From Bacteroidota bacterium (GTDB lineage: Bacteria; Bacteroidota; Bacteroidia; Bacteroidales; VadinHA17): a stretch of 28,745 nucleotides of DNA. The notes below the pieces were generated by a model. The model made no database searches and was not told the DNA's origin. It was given only the letters and a program-made list of their open reading frames with translations. Numbering within the stretch: position 1 is the first letter of the stretch; each line of letters begins with the position of its first letter. Where the stretch lies: positions 1 through 28,745 of the forward strand of contig DUOU01000063.1 of the NCBI GenBank assembly GCA_012838685.1. Reading direction: 5' to 3'. Shown here piece by piece: positions 8,267 to 16,294 of the stretch. The position numbers and the translations under genes are program-made.

Positions 8267-9871
8267 TTATTCGTTGATACATTCTTTTACAAAATTAACG
8301 AACAAAGGATGGGGGCTGACCACTGTACTGCTATACTCGGGATGAAACTGAACGGCGACAAACCACCTATGCCCAGGTATTTCAACAATTTCGACCAGAT
8401 TGGATTCGGGGTTGATTCCTGAAACAATCATGCCGTGAGCAGCAAACTCTTCAAGATATTTGTTGTTAAACTCGTATCTATGTCTATGCCTCTCCGTAAT
8501 CTCTTCCTTGCCATACACCTCATAGGCTTTTGTGCCGGGCACTAATCTACATTTATATCCTCCCAATCGCATTGTAGTGCCATTTTCGGTAATTCTTTCC
8601 TGTTCCTCCACAAGATCAATAACAGGATATTCAGTTTCTGGATCAATCTCTGTTGAATGCGCTCCCTCCATATTGAGAACATTTCTGGCAAACTCAACCA
8701 CAGCGCATTGCATACCGAGAGAAATACCCAGGAACGGAACGTTGTTTTCGCGCGCATATTTGGCCGTGATAATCTTCCCGTCAATTCCCCTCGATCCAAA
8801 ACCGGGCGCTACAACCAATCCGTGCAAGCCCTTCAATTTCTTATCCGCATTATTTTCGTTGATATCCTCGGAATGTATATATTCAATGTTTACTTTGCAA
8901 TAATTAGCCGATCCACTGTGAGAAAACGATTCAATAATAGATTTATATGCATCAGGAAGCTCTACATACTTGCCCACCAAACCGACATGTATCTCATGTT
9001 TGGGATTTTTTAACCTGTCAATGAACTCTCTCCACGGTTTCATCGGGGGATCGGCCTCAACGGGCAAGTTAAGTTTCCGCAAAACTATCCGATCAAGCTT
9101 TTCATCAAGCATTTTCAATGGAACCTCATAAATTGTTGAGACATCATCAGACACAACAACAGCCTCCTCCTCAACATTGCAAAAAAGCGCCACTTTTCTT
9201 TTTATATCTGATCCGAGAGCATGTTCGGTACGTAGCACAAGAACATCGGGTTGGATCCCGGATTCAAGCAGCTCTTTAACCGAATGTTGGGTGGGTTTTG
9301 TTTTGGACTCGCCTGCTGCCGACAGAAAAGGAACGAGGGTTAAATGAATAGATACGCAATTATGGGGGCCCAGTTCCCATTTTAACTGTCGTACGGACTC
9401 AATATAGGGCAATGACTCTATGTCGCCTACAGTGCCGCCTATTTCGGTCAGTATAATGTCATATTTATTCCCCTCTCCAAGCAGTTTTATTCTCATTTTG
9501 ATTTCATCTGTGATATGGGGGATAACCTGTACGGTTTTTCCCTGATAATCACCCCTCCTCTCCTTGTTTATAACCGATTGGTAGATTCTTCCTGTAGTTA
9601 CATTGTTCGCCTGGCTTGTAGGCACATTCAGAAAACGTTCATAATGTCCCAGATCCAGATCAGTTTCAGCCCCATCCAATGTAACATAACACTCGCCATG
9701 TTCGTATGGATTTAGTGTTCCCGGATCAACATTTATATATGGATCTAGTTTCTGTATAGTAACCGAATACCCTCTTGCTTGCAACAATTTTGCGAGGGAG
9801 GCCGTAATAATTCCCTTTCCCAATGAAGAGGTAACGCCTCCCGTAACGAATATATACTTGATATCTGCCAA
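8267..9871 (-). CDS. pyrG: CTP synthase, with serine at the glutaminase nucleophile position
   Basis: 534 residues, full length. The N-terminal synthetase domain has F-V-T-G-G-V-T-S-S-L-G-K-G (ATP loop), N-P-Y-E-H-G-E-C-Y-V and T-E-I-G-G-T-V-G-D-I-E-S. The C-terminal class I glutaminase domain (from about residue 290, L-V-G-K-Y) has P-G-F-G-S-R-G-I-D-G-K and the catalytic His510 and Glu512 in Q-F-H-P-E-Y. The enzyme makes CTP from UTP, ATP and glutamine. The oddity is the nucleophile elbow: it reads G-I-S-L-G-M-Q, with Ser384 (codon TCT at 8720-8722) where the family has the catalytic Cys of G-I-C-L-G-M-Q. With Ser the enzyme may depend on free ammonia, or the base may be an assembly error. 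It sits 27 bases after the DUF349 gene and 50 before yidC. Confidence 0.97.
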   Translation of the reverse strand: MADIKYIFVTGGVTSSLGKGIITASLAKLLQARGYSVTIQKLDPYINVDPGTLNPYEHGECYVTLDGAETDLDLGHYERFLNVPTSQANNVTTGRIYQSVINKERRGDYQGKTVQVIPHITDEIKMRIKLLGEGNKYDIILTEIGGTVGDIESLPYIESVRQLKWELGPHNCVSIHLTLVPFLSAAGESKTKPTQHSVKELLESGIQPDVLVLRTEHALGSDIKRKVALFCNVEEEAVVVSDDVSTIYEVPLKMLDEKLDRIVLRKLNLPVEADPPMKPWREFIDRLKNPKHEIHVGLVGKYVELPDAYKSIIESFSHSGSANYCKVNIEYIHSEDINENNADKKLKGLHGLVVAPGFGSRGIDGKIITAKYARENNVPFLGISLGMQCAVVEFARNVLNMEGAHSTEIDPETEYPVIDLVEEQERITENGTTMRLGGYKCRLVPGTKAYEVYGKEEITERHRHRYEFNNKYLEEFAAHGMIVSGINPESNLVEIVEIPGHRWFVAVQFHPEYSSTVVSPHPLFVNFVKECINE

Positions 9872-9898
9872 AACTATCTAATTTTAATCGTTATTCTA

Positions 9899-12106
9899 CT
9901 ACTCATCAAGACCTGATTGGTCAATTATCTTTACCTTTTCCTCCAGCGATATGATAGTCTTTTTGGCGTTCTCGATCTTGGCCTCAACCTCTTTTATCAT
10001 AGATTCAGCGTTTGCCGATTTAGCGAAAAAGCCGATGTTATTTTCCCATAGGCTGATATCGCTTTCAAGTTGTTTGATTTTGGCCATAAACTTTTCCCTT
10101 TCAATGCGTACTTTTCTGGATACTTTTGGATTAGACTTAAGATTATCCAGTTTGCTCTTATATTTCAGGACGTTGATTTCCTCGTTCTCAATTTTTAGCT
10201 TGTCGAATTGTCTGTTTATCGCATTTTTGAAGGCATTCCCCACCTCTTCCTTTTTATTGAAGGGCACAAAACCTATCTCCGACCATCTTTGCTGGAACTC
10301 TTCCAATTTTTCAACTGAAACATGGGGATCGGTATCGGGAACAAAGTTGTTTATCTCTTCGATAAGAGCCAATTTGGCTTTAAGATTGTCAGAATAGGTC
10401 GTATCAATTTCAGCAAAAAACTCGGCTTTTCTATTGAAGAAATGATCACATGCCTTTCTGAACCTTTTCCAGCATTTATCAGACTGTTTTCTTGGGGTTT
10501 GCCCAATTTCTTTCCACTCTTTCTGTAATTGGATCAACATATCGGTTGTAGCCTTCCAGTCACTACTATCCTGGAGCGCTTCCGCTTTTTCACATAATTC
10601 GATCTTCTTTTGAACATTTGCCTGCTGAAGATCTTTGTTCTCATTATAGAAATCCCTTTTCTTTTCAAAGAAATGGTCGCATGCCTCCCTGAATCTTTGA
10701 TAAATTTTGTTGTTTTGTTTTTTTGGGGTGAACCCGATTTTTCTCCACTTCTGTTGTATCCCTATTACTATTTCGGCCTTCTCATTGAATTCCTTGAAAC
10801 TTTTCAACTCCAGTTTGTTTATTGCTTCTACCTCTTCGCAGAGAGCGATTTTTGCTTCCAGATTCTTCTTTTGTTCCTCTTTCTGCCTGTTGAAGTAATC
10901 ATGGTGATTCTTGTTTATCACTGTAGTGGCCTCTTTAAACCTCTCCCATGTGGCCTCTTTCTCTTCGATAGGCACCGGACCTATCTCCCTCCATTGATCG
11001 TGATATTCCTGAAGTTTCTTGAAAGCATTGACAACATTGGATTCGTCTATCAATTTTTCGGCTTTTTCGCAAAGTTCAATCTTTGCTTCAAGGTTTTTTC
11101 GAAGGTCAAGATCCCTTAACTCATTGTTTATCTTGATATAATCATAGAATATCTCAACATTGTGGTGATAATTCTCCCAAAGTTCCTTTAAAGCACTTTG
11201 TGGTACGGCTCCTATTGATCTCCATTGGCTTTGGAGCGCCCTGAATTCCTGGAATGTTTTGTTGATAGACTCTTCCCTGTTGACAAGATCCTTGATCTGG
11301 TCTATTATCTCGTATTTTTTCTTGAGGTTCTCGTTTTTCTCAACCTCCTGGATCCTGCCGTAATCGATTTTTTTCTCCCTGTATTTATTGAGAATCTCTT
11401 TTACCCTATAATTAAGCGGATCAACCCAAGCCCTATACTCCTCAATATTTCCCCCTTCTTCCAGAAATTTTTGTTTTCTCTCCTCGCCTTCAACTTTCAA
11501 CTTTTTGAAGAACAATGATTTAATCCTTTCAACGTCTCCTTTGATCTCTGATGGAGGCCTATTATCAACAAGCAAGGCGAGAGTCTCTACCAGATCGTTT
11601 TTTGTATATCCCGAATAATCCACAGGAGGAAGCTTAATCTCTTCCAGCTCAGCGGGATCCATATCTAAATATCTATCCTCGGCAGGTTGTTGGATATCAT
11701 CGGAAGGGGCGGCTTCGGGTTCCGAAGTGACAGTTTCTTCCTCTGCAGGTTGTTGGATATCATCGGAAGGGGCGGCTTCGGGTTCCAAGGCGGCAGTTTT
11801 GTCTTCAGTATTAACATTGGGTTCCGCGGCGCTCACTTCCCCGGCAGCGGCAGTTGAAGAGGTTTCTATCGGCTCCCCTGATTGGAGTTCCGCCTTATTT
11901 TCGGCATCACTGTTCCCTGTTGGTTCGGGAGTAACTTCCCCGGCTTCAATGTCTTCCGTGGGTTCTACAGTCCCACTCCTCTCTTCAATATTGCCGTCAA
12001 CCTCTTTTTTTTCTTCGTTATTGTTTTTTTCCTCATTTTCGGCGACCTTTTTTTCGGTCCCAAATTGTTCATCATGAACAGAGCCTTCCGGATTCGTTGT
12101 AACCAT
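9899..12106 (-). CDS. DUF349 repeat protein with acidic low-complexity N-terminus
   Basis: 735 residues from the ATG at 12106, which has AAAGGA six bases upstream; an in-frame TTG at 12112 is less likely. Residues 1 to about 150 are Glu/Pro/Ala-rich and probably disordered, with an internal duplication. The rest is helical and contains five DUF349 units, each with a W-R-x-I-G-x-x-P core (for example Q-W-R-S-I-G-A-V-P, E-W-K-E-I-G-Q-T-P) and a repeated K-x-x-L-C-E-x-A-E motif, then a long C-terminal coiled coil. No signal peptide or membrane helix is seen, so it should be cytoplasmic. The biochemical role of DUF349 proteins is not established to my knowledge. It is the first gene of the probable operon with pyrG, yidC and a LacI-type regulator, behind a recognisable promoter. 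Confidence 0.88.
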   Translation of the reverse strand: MVTTNPEGSVHDEQFGTEKKVAENEEKNNNEEKKEVDGNIEERSGTVEPTEDIEAGEVTPEPTGNSDAENKAELQSGEPIETSSTAAAGEVSAAEPNVNTEDKTAALEPEAAPSDDIQQPAEEETVTSEPEAAPSDDIQQPAEDRYLDMDPAELEEIKLPPVDYSGYTKNDLVETLALLVDNRPPSEIKGDVERIKSLFFKKLKVEGEERKQKFLEEGGNIEEYRAWVDPLNYRVKEILNKYREKKIDYGRIQEVEKNENLKKKYEIIDQIKDLVNREESINKTFQEFRALQSQWRSIGAVPQSALKELWENYHHNVEIFYDYIKINNELRDLDLRKNLEAKIELCEKAEKLIDESNVVNAFKKLQEYHDQWREIGPVPIEEKEATWERFKEATTVINKNHHDYFNRQKEEQKKNLEAKIALCEEVEAINKLELKSFKEFNEKAEIVIGIQQKWRKIGFTPKKQNNKIYQRFREACDHFFEKKRDFYNENKDLQQANVQKKIELCEKAEALQDSSDWKATTDMLIQLQKEWKEIGQTPRKQSDKCWKRFRKACDHFFNRKAEFFAEIDTTYSDNLKAKLALIEEINNFVPDTDPHVSVEKLEEFQQRWSEIGFVPFNKKEEVGNAFKNAINRQFDKLKIENEEINVLKYKSKLDNLKSNPKVSRKVRIEREKFMAKIKQLESDISLWENNIGFFAKSANAESMIKEVEAKIENAKKTIISLEEKVKIIDQSGLDE
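11682..11786 (-). repeat. Tandem duplication (63-base period) inside the DUF349 gene
   Basis: A 42-base segment at 11682-11723 recurs exactly at 11745-11786, a period of 63 bases or 21 codons. The bases after each copy are related but diverged, so the original unit was probably the whole 63 bases. It encodes two copies of S-E-P-E-A-A-P-S-D-D-I-Q-Q-P-A-E in the acidic linker. The frame is kept, so it changes linker length only. Confidence 0.95.
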
Positions 12107-12162
12107 AATCAATCCTTTCTAAAAAGTTTACACACCACGAAATACATGGGGTTTTGAGAGCA

Positions 12163-12194
12163 CAAAAGTATGGAATTATTTGGTAAAACTCAAC
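12163..12194 (-). promoter_or_regulatory. Promoter for the DUF349-pyrG-yidC-regulator operon
   Basis: On the minus strand a TACTTTTG box (12163-12170) matches TAnnTTTG. Twenty bases upstream lies GTTG (12191-12194), three of four matches to the TTTG -33 box. Transcription would start near 12155, about 50 bases before the ATG at 12106. Confidence 0.5.
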
Positions 12195-12280
12195 TATTTA
12201 ACAAAATTAAAGGAGGCAAAATATGTTATATTAACAAGAGATAGTGAATAATAGGCAATTAAATCCGGAACACAAACAGT

Positions 12281-12332
12281 AAAAAAACCAATAGTGGTAA
12301 AATCCGGACCTACCTCCAAGGGGGATTGGTTT
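12281..12332 (-). terminator. Possible intrinsic terminator after the PorE-like gene
   Basis: On the minus strand AAACCAAT (12325-12332, overlapping the stop codon) can pair with ATTGGTTT (12285-12292), followed by a T run ending at 12281. The loop is long (about 32 bases) and can itself fold through GTAAAA/TTTTAC, so an alternative structure competes. Confidence 0.4.
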
Positions 12333-14317
12333 TACATTCCTAAAATCTTAACCTCAGTTCTCCTGTTCAGTTCTCGTCCCTCTTCGGTACTGTTGTCCCC
12401 TATCGGCATACTGTTACCATATCCCTTATAGCTCAATCTCTCCAACTTTATGCCTTTTGATATGATATAATCGACTACAGCCAAAGCTCTTTTTTCCGAT
12501 AAAGTCTGGTTATAACCTTCCGCACCGATTATGTCGGTATGGCCCCCAATCTCGATCTTAACGGTTGGATTTTGGATCAAAAGTTTTACCAGATTGTCCA
12601 GTTCCCTGGTTGATTCCGCTTTTAGTTCCCATGAGTCGAACGCGAAAAATACATTTTTAAGCGACATTGTCTCTCCGACCTTGATAATCTGGAGGTAGAC
12701 ATTTTTAACCAACGGTTCACTTACAGTATAGCCACCCTCAAACATAAAACTTTCAGAGAAAAACAGATAGCCCGGCTTGGAAATATTGATCCCATAGTTA
12801 TACCCCGAGGGCAAGCAGATCAAAAAATTACCATTTTCGTCGGTATTGCTTTTTAATACTGTCTCGTTGACAGTCAGATTTATAAGTTCAAACTCCGACC
12901 GTAATGCTCGTCCTGTCTCTTTATCGGATACCTTTCCTTTAATATATGAAACCGGATTCGGACGGATAGACTCATCAAGCACAAAAGAGTAAATATCCTT
13001 GCCCAGGCTGTTTTCCCGTTTTGATGAAAAATATGCCACTTCTCCTCCCGCTTCAATGACAAGGCCCATTTCATCCCCGGCGGTATTTATCGGGTATCCG
13101 AGATTTTTGGGTTCGGTCCATGTGCTATCCTCGTTCATCCTTGTGATAAACAGATCCAACCCACCCATACCGGGCCATCCATCGGATGCGAAATATAGGG
13201 TAGTTCCATCAAAGTGGATGAATGGGGATGTCTCGTCATATTCAGTGTTGATCCTGTTTCCCATGTTTACCGGTTCGGTCCATTGGCCCGCAGAATCCAT
13301 TATGGAGTACCATAAATCTTTTCCCCCGAAACCACCCGGCCTATTGCTTGAAAAAAATATCATATCTCCATTGGCGTTTATGGAGGGTGTTGATTCCCAA
13401 AACCTGCTGTTTATAGGCTCTCCAACATTATATGGCTTGGTCCATTTGCCGTTATTATATGCTGAGAAATAGATATCACAGCTGCCAAGTCCACCCGGTC
13501 GGTCACATGCCGTAAAGAACATATAACTACCATCGGCTGAAAGTGTTTGCGCGCCTTCATTGCTGCTTGTATTCAGGGGAGCACCGGCGTTTATTGCCCT
13601 AGACCAGCCAGAATCGGTTACTTCACTTAAAAAGAAATCCTCCTGCGCCATGCTTCTGACAGGCAATCTTGTCTCCGAAAATAACTGACGGGTGAACATC
13701 ATGGTGCTTCCGTCCGCCGTAATTGATGGCCAATATTCGTCGTCCGCCGAATTAACTCCACTGCCAACGCTTTCAGGTGAAAAAGGTACAGGGTTTTTCA
13801 TCGCTTCAATGGCGAACAATGAATTTTCTATATTCCTGGCCGCTATTTTCTTGTTGTTTTCTGAAATATTCTTTGATCGCAGGTAAGATTGGTAGTGTTT
13901 CAGCGCATTGTGGTAATCACCGGACTTAAACTCAGATTCCGCCAATGTAAAAAAAGCGGGCCGATACTCGTTTGAATCGATATTTATCGCGTTAAGGTAG
14001 TATTTTGCTGCCGCCTTGAACTTGTTTTGCTTGTAGTAGAGCTCTCCCAACATCATGTGCGCCTCATAGAACCTGGGGTCTTTGTCGATTGCCTCTAAAA
14101 AAAGAGTCTCCGCACTGTTCAGTTCCAAATAGTTATAATATGTCATTGCCCGGTTGTACAGCTTTGCGGCGCTGTTCGAAGAGGTGTGCAAACCTTGTGA
14201 ATAGAGCCATTCAGCATTAAAAAACAGACAGCAGAAAAATATCGCTATAACACTACGGAATACGCATATATTTATGCGCCTGGATCGATATGCTCCAATA
14301 TTGATTGATCTTGACAT
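12332..14317 (-). CDS. PorE-like outer-membrane protein: TPR, PD40 propeller, carboxypeptidase-regulatory-like and OmpA C-terminal domains
   Basis: 661 residues from the ATG at 14317 (an in-frame TTG lies at 14323). The order is: basic start with a hydrophobic export signal (about 20-40); two to three TPRs (about 45-165); five PD40/WD40-like blades (about 185-430), each with D-G/N-G then F-S-S-x-R-P-G-G-x-G-G-x-D-L-W; a carboxypeptidase-regulatory-like domain (about 445-535, I-K-G-K-V-S-D-K-E-T-G); and an OmpA peptidoglycan-binding domain (about 545-661, with G-H-T-D and the closing L-N-R-R-T-E-V). This is the architecture and length of PorE, which links the type IX secretion system to peptidoglycan in Porphyromonas gingivalis. 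PorE is a lipoprotein; here no clear lipobox is seen. Paralogues of this build are common in the phylum, so T9SS function is an inference. It overlaps queE by 65 bases. Confidence 0.85.
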   Translation of the reverse strand: MSRSINIGAYRSRRINICVFRSVIAIFFCCLFFNAEWLYSQGLHTSSNSAAKLYNRAMTYYNYLELNSAETLFLEAIDKDPRFYEAHMMLGELYYKQNKFKAAAKYYLNAINIDSNEYRPAFFTLAESEFKSGDYHNALKHYQSYLRSKNISENNKKIAARNIENSLFAIEAMKNPVPFSPESVGSGVNSADDEYWPSITADGSTMMFTRQLFSETRLPVRSMAQEDFFLSEVTDSGWSRAINAGAPLNTSSNEGAQTLSADGSYMFFTACDRPGGLGSCDIYFSAYNNGKWTKPYNVGEPINSRFWESTPSINANGDMIFFSSNRPGGFGGKDLWYSIMDSAGQWTEPVNMGNRINTEYDETSPFIHFDGTTLYFASDGWPGMGGLDLFITRMNEDSTWTEPKNLGYPINTAGDEMGLVIEAGGEVAYFSSKRENSLGKDIYSFVLDESIRPNPVSYIKGKVSDKETGRALRSEFELINLTVNETVLKSNTDENGNFLICLPSGYNYGINISKPGYLFFSESFMFEGGYTVSEPLVKNVYLQIIKVGETMSLKNVFFAFDSWELKAESTRELDNLVKLLIQNPTVKIEIGGHTDIIGAEGYNQTLSEKRALAVVDYIISKGIKLERLSYKGYGNSMPIGDNSTEEGRELNRRTEVKILGM

Positions 14318-14879
14318 ATTCAACTATTTCATGAATTATTCCATTAAACCTGCTCCATTCAGGTTGCAAATAGAGTTTACAACGGTTATTGACTTTCAAT
14401 CTGTATTCCTCTGCCCAGGTGAAATCTTCCAAATTCTCGATGATTACTTTCAGTTCATGAGCTTTGCCGCATATATAATCGACCGGCGGATGGTTTTTCT
14501 TGGGAGAAAGGCAGATCCAATCCCAATAACCCGATAATTCATACGCTCCGGAAGTCTCTATAAAGGTTTTTATATTATTATTCCTCAAACTCTTGCAAAG
14601 ATAATCAAGATTCCACATCAGAGGCTCGCCTCCGGTAACAACGACAGTCCCCGCTCCCGAAGACAATACCTTATCCACAATAGCATCTGTTTCCACCAAA
14701 GGATGAATATCGGGATTCAGGGAAAATTTCGAATCGCACCAGCTACATCCAACATCACATCCTCCGATTCTGATGAAATATGCCGGTGTCCCCATGTGGT
14801 AACCTTCACCCTGAATGGTGAAAAAATCCTCAACAAGGGGCAACAACTTACCTTCCAGTGTTCTATTCTTCCCCTCCAT
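14253..14879 (-). CDS. queE: 7-carboxy-7-deazaguanine synthase (radical SAM)
   Basis: 208 residues from the ATG at 14879; an in-frame TTG at 14885 is less likely. The radical SAM cluster ligands are Cys41, Cys45 and Cys48 in G-G-C-D-V-G-C-S-W-C-D. V-E-D-F-F-T-I-Q-G-E-G before them and V-V-V-T-G-G-E-P-L-M after them are QueE signatures, and the end I-S-I-Q-A-H-K-Y matches the family. It converts 6-carboxy-tetrahydropterin to 7-carboxy-7-deazaguanine, a step to queuosine in tRNA. No queC, queD or queF gene is in the window, so the rest of the pathway must be elsewhere. Its last 65 bases also encode the start of the PorE-like protein in another frame. Confidence 0.94.
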   Translation of the reverse strand: MEGKNRTLEGKLLPLVEDFFTIQGEGYHMGTPAYFIRIGGCDVGCSWCDSKFSLNPDIHPLVETDAIVDKVLSSGAGTVVVTGGEPLMWNLDYLCKSLRNNNIKTFIETSGAYELSGYWDWICLSPKKNHPPVDYICGKAHELKVIIENLEDFTWAEEYRLKVNNRCKLYLQPEWSRFNGIIHEIVEYVKINQYWSISIQAHKYMRIP

Positions 14880-15122
14880 TATCAACTGTTCAATACATTA
14901 TTTGTCGCGAACATATAAATAATAACCCAAAAACAGACTGGATAGAAGAAAAAGGCCGGCCCCCTGTTAATCCGGAAATCTGTTGACAATAGAGTGGCCT
15001 GATCAAGTCGGCACAAAGAGAGGTTGGCAACCGAATTGCCATGTAAAATCGGCGCAAAAACAGATTGGTAACGGAATTGCCGTATAAAACTGGTCAGAAA
15101 TTGGCCAACATTGAAAAAGAAT
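14880..15122. other. Non-coding gap upstream of queE, apart from the repeats
   Basis: About 300 bases between queE and the glucokinase gene hold no convincing reading frame. The right end is the glucokinase terminator and the middle is a degenerate tandem array. No clear TTTG/TAnnTTTG promoter is seen for queE, so its transcription start is unresolved. Confidence 0.6.
14967..15089. repeat. Degenerate 41-base tandem repeats with a small hairpin in each of two units
   Basis: Units 15008-15048 and 15049-15089 abut and agree at about 32 of 41 positions. The preceding 41 bases (14967-15007) look like a third, weaker unit that keeps the core G-T-T-G-A-C-A-A...G-G-C-C. In unit 2 of this series TGGCAA pairs with TTGCCA around CCGAA; in unit 3 GGTAA can still pair with TTGCC through a G-U pair if transcribed on the + strand. 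A further TTGGCCAA occurs at 15101-15108. Confidence 0.7.
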
Positions 15123-15158
15123 CAAAAAAAAGACCGGCTGAAGGTGGATCAACCGGTC
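15123..15158 (-). terminator. Intrinsic terminator of the glucokinase gene
   Basis: On the minus strand GACCGG (15153-15158) pairs with CCGGTC (15132-15137), extended by one G-U and three further pairs around a 7-base loop. A run of T (complement of 15123-15131) follows. It lies 25 bases after the stop. Confidence 0.9.
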
Positions 15159-15182
15159 CGGAACATAGATCAAAAACAAATA

Positions 15183-16166
15183 TTACTGTTGTTTTTCCAC
15201 CTCTTTCCAAACCAAGGCACTAGCGCCAACAATGGCGGCATCGCCCAGTTTCAGTTTTGAAGGAAGCACTTTTATTTTGTTTTTGAATACAGGCATCAAA
15301 TGTGATTCCATGCTGGCAATAGTTGGCTTGAAGATGTAATCTCCGGCAGCTGTCGGCCCACCAAAAAGGAATATAGCCTCGGGCGAGAGAATATGAACAG
15401 TGTCGGCCAACCCCATGCCAAGATAGTGGCCTGTAAGTTCAAATACCTCTAAAGCGACCTTATCTCCGGCAACAGCGGCATCATAAATCATTTTTGAATC
15501 CAGTTCGTTGAACGACTTGTCGGCCAACAAACTATCAGTCGCATTATATTTAGACATCAACTCAAAAGCGGTACGCTTCATACCGGGAGCGGAACAATAC
15601 ACTTCAAGGTGACCACGACCATCACATCCACAATATCTTCCGTTAGGAATCAATGTGATATGGCCGCATTCACCGGCAAAACCATCAGCTCCATAGACCA
15701 GGTCACCATTGATAACAATACCGCTGCCTACTCCGGTACCAAGGGTATACATGACAAAATTACTCATCCCTTTGGCGCCGCCGTAAATCATCTCGCCAAG
15801 AGTGGCGGCATTGGCATCGTTTGTAAGAGCAAGGTATTTAAGTTCAGGGAACTGCGCTCTCAAAAGATCTATAAAAGGTATTATACCCTTAAATGAGAGG
15901 TTGGTTGCATGTTCAATCGTACCTTTGTAATAGTTTGCGTTGGGCGCACCAGTACCAATACCAAGTATCTCAGAATCAGGATTGAGAGATTTTACATTTT
16001 TAATCATATCCTTTATACTATCGGCCAACTCCTTTATATACTTGGCCGCATCACCATGTTTTGGGGTGCTGATACTACCTTTGACCAAAACATTTCCTTC
16101 GGCATCAACAATACCGGCTACCGTGTTTGTTCCACCGACATCAACTCCAATCGCAAGTTTCTTCAT
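15183..16166 (-). CDS. ROK family sugar kinase, probable glucokinase
   Basis: 327 residues. The ATP-binding start is I-G-V-D-V-G-G-T-N-T; L-T-N-D-A-N-A-A holds the catalytic Asp, and Y-T-L-G-T-G-V-G-S-G-I follows. The zinc-site region begins with G-E-C-G-H (His169) and continues C-G-C-D-G-R-G-H-L-E. Cys179 and Cys181 are present, but the third Cys of the usual C-x-C-G-x-x-G-C-x-E is His186, and the Gly after the second Cys is Asp. His can bind zinc, so activity is likely kept. The enzyme should phosphorylate glucose, or a related hexose, with ATP. The neighbouring sugar porter supports a glucose role. It has its own strong terminator; no clear promoter is seen in the 166 bases before it. Confidence 0.88.
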   Translation of the reverse strand: MKKLAIGVDVGGTNTVAGIVDAEGNVLVKGSISTPKHGDAAKYIKELADSIKDMIKNVKSLNPDSEILGIGTGAPNANYYKGTIEHATNLSFKGIIPFIDLLRAQFPELKYLALTNDANAATLGEMIYGGAKGMSNFVMYTLGTGVGSGIVINGDLVYGADGFAGECGHITLIPNGRYCGCDGRGHLEVYCSAPGMKRTAFELMSKYNATDSLLADKSFNELDSKMIYDAAVAGDKVALEVFELTGHYLGMGLADTVHILSPEAIFLFGGPTAAGDYIFKPTIASMESHLMPVFKNKIKVLPSKLKLGDAAIVGASALVWKEVEKQQ

Positions 16167-16294
16167 ATCTGTAAATTTTTAATTTTTCTTTTTAAATTTC
16201 AACTCCGACAAATGGAACCGATCCATCCGTCGCTCTCCCATAGTTTGTTGATCAATCCAGGGGCAACCCCTGAACGATAATAGTGATATAAAGC

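Noticed and set aside
10610..11119. Long + strand reading frame (169 codons) opposite the DUF349 gene
   Set aside because: It is antisense to a well-supported repeat gene, is rich in Phe/Leu as expected from the complement of Lys/Glu codons, and has no recognisable motif.
14967..15089. CRISPR array
   Set aside because: The units abut without spacers, are too degenerate, and there are no cas genes.
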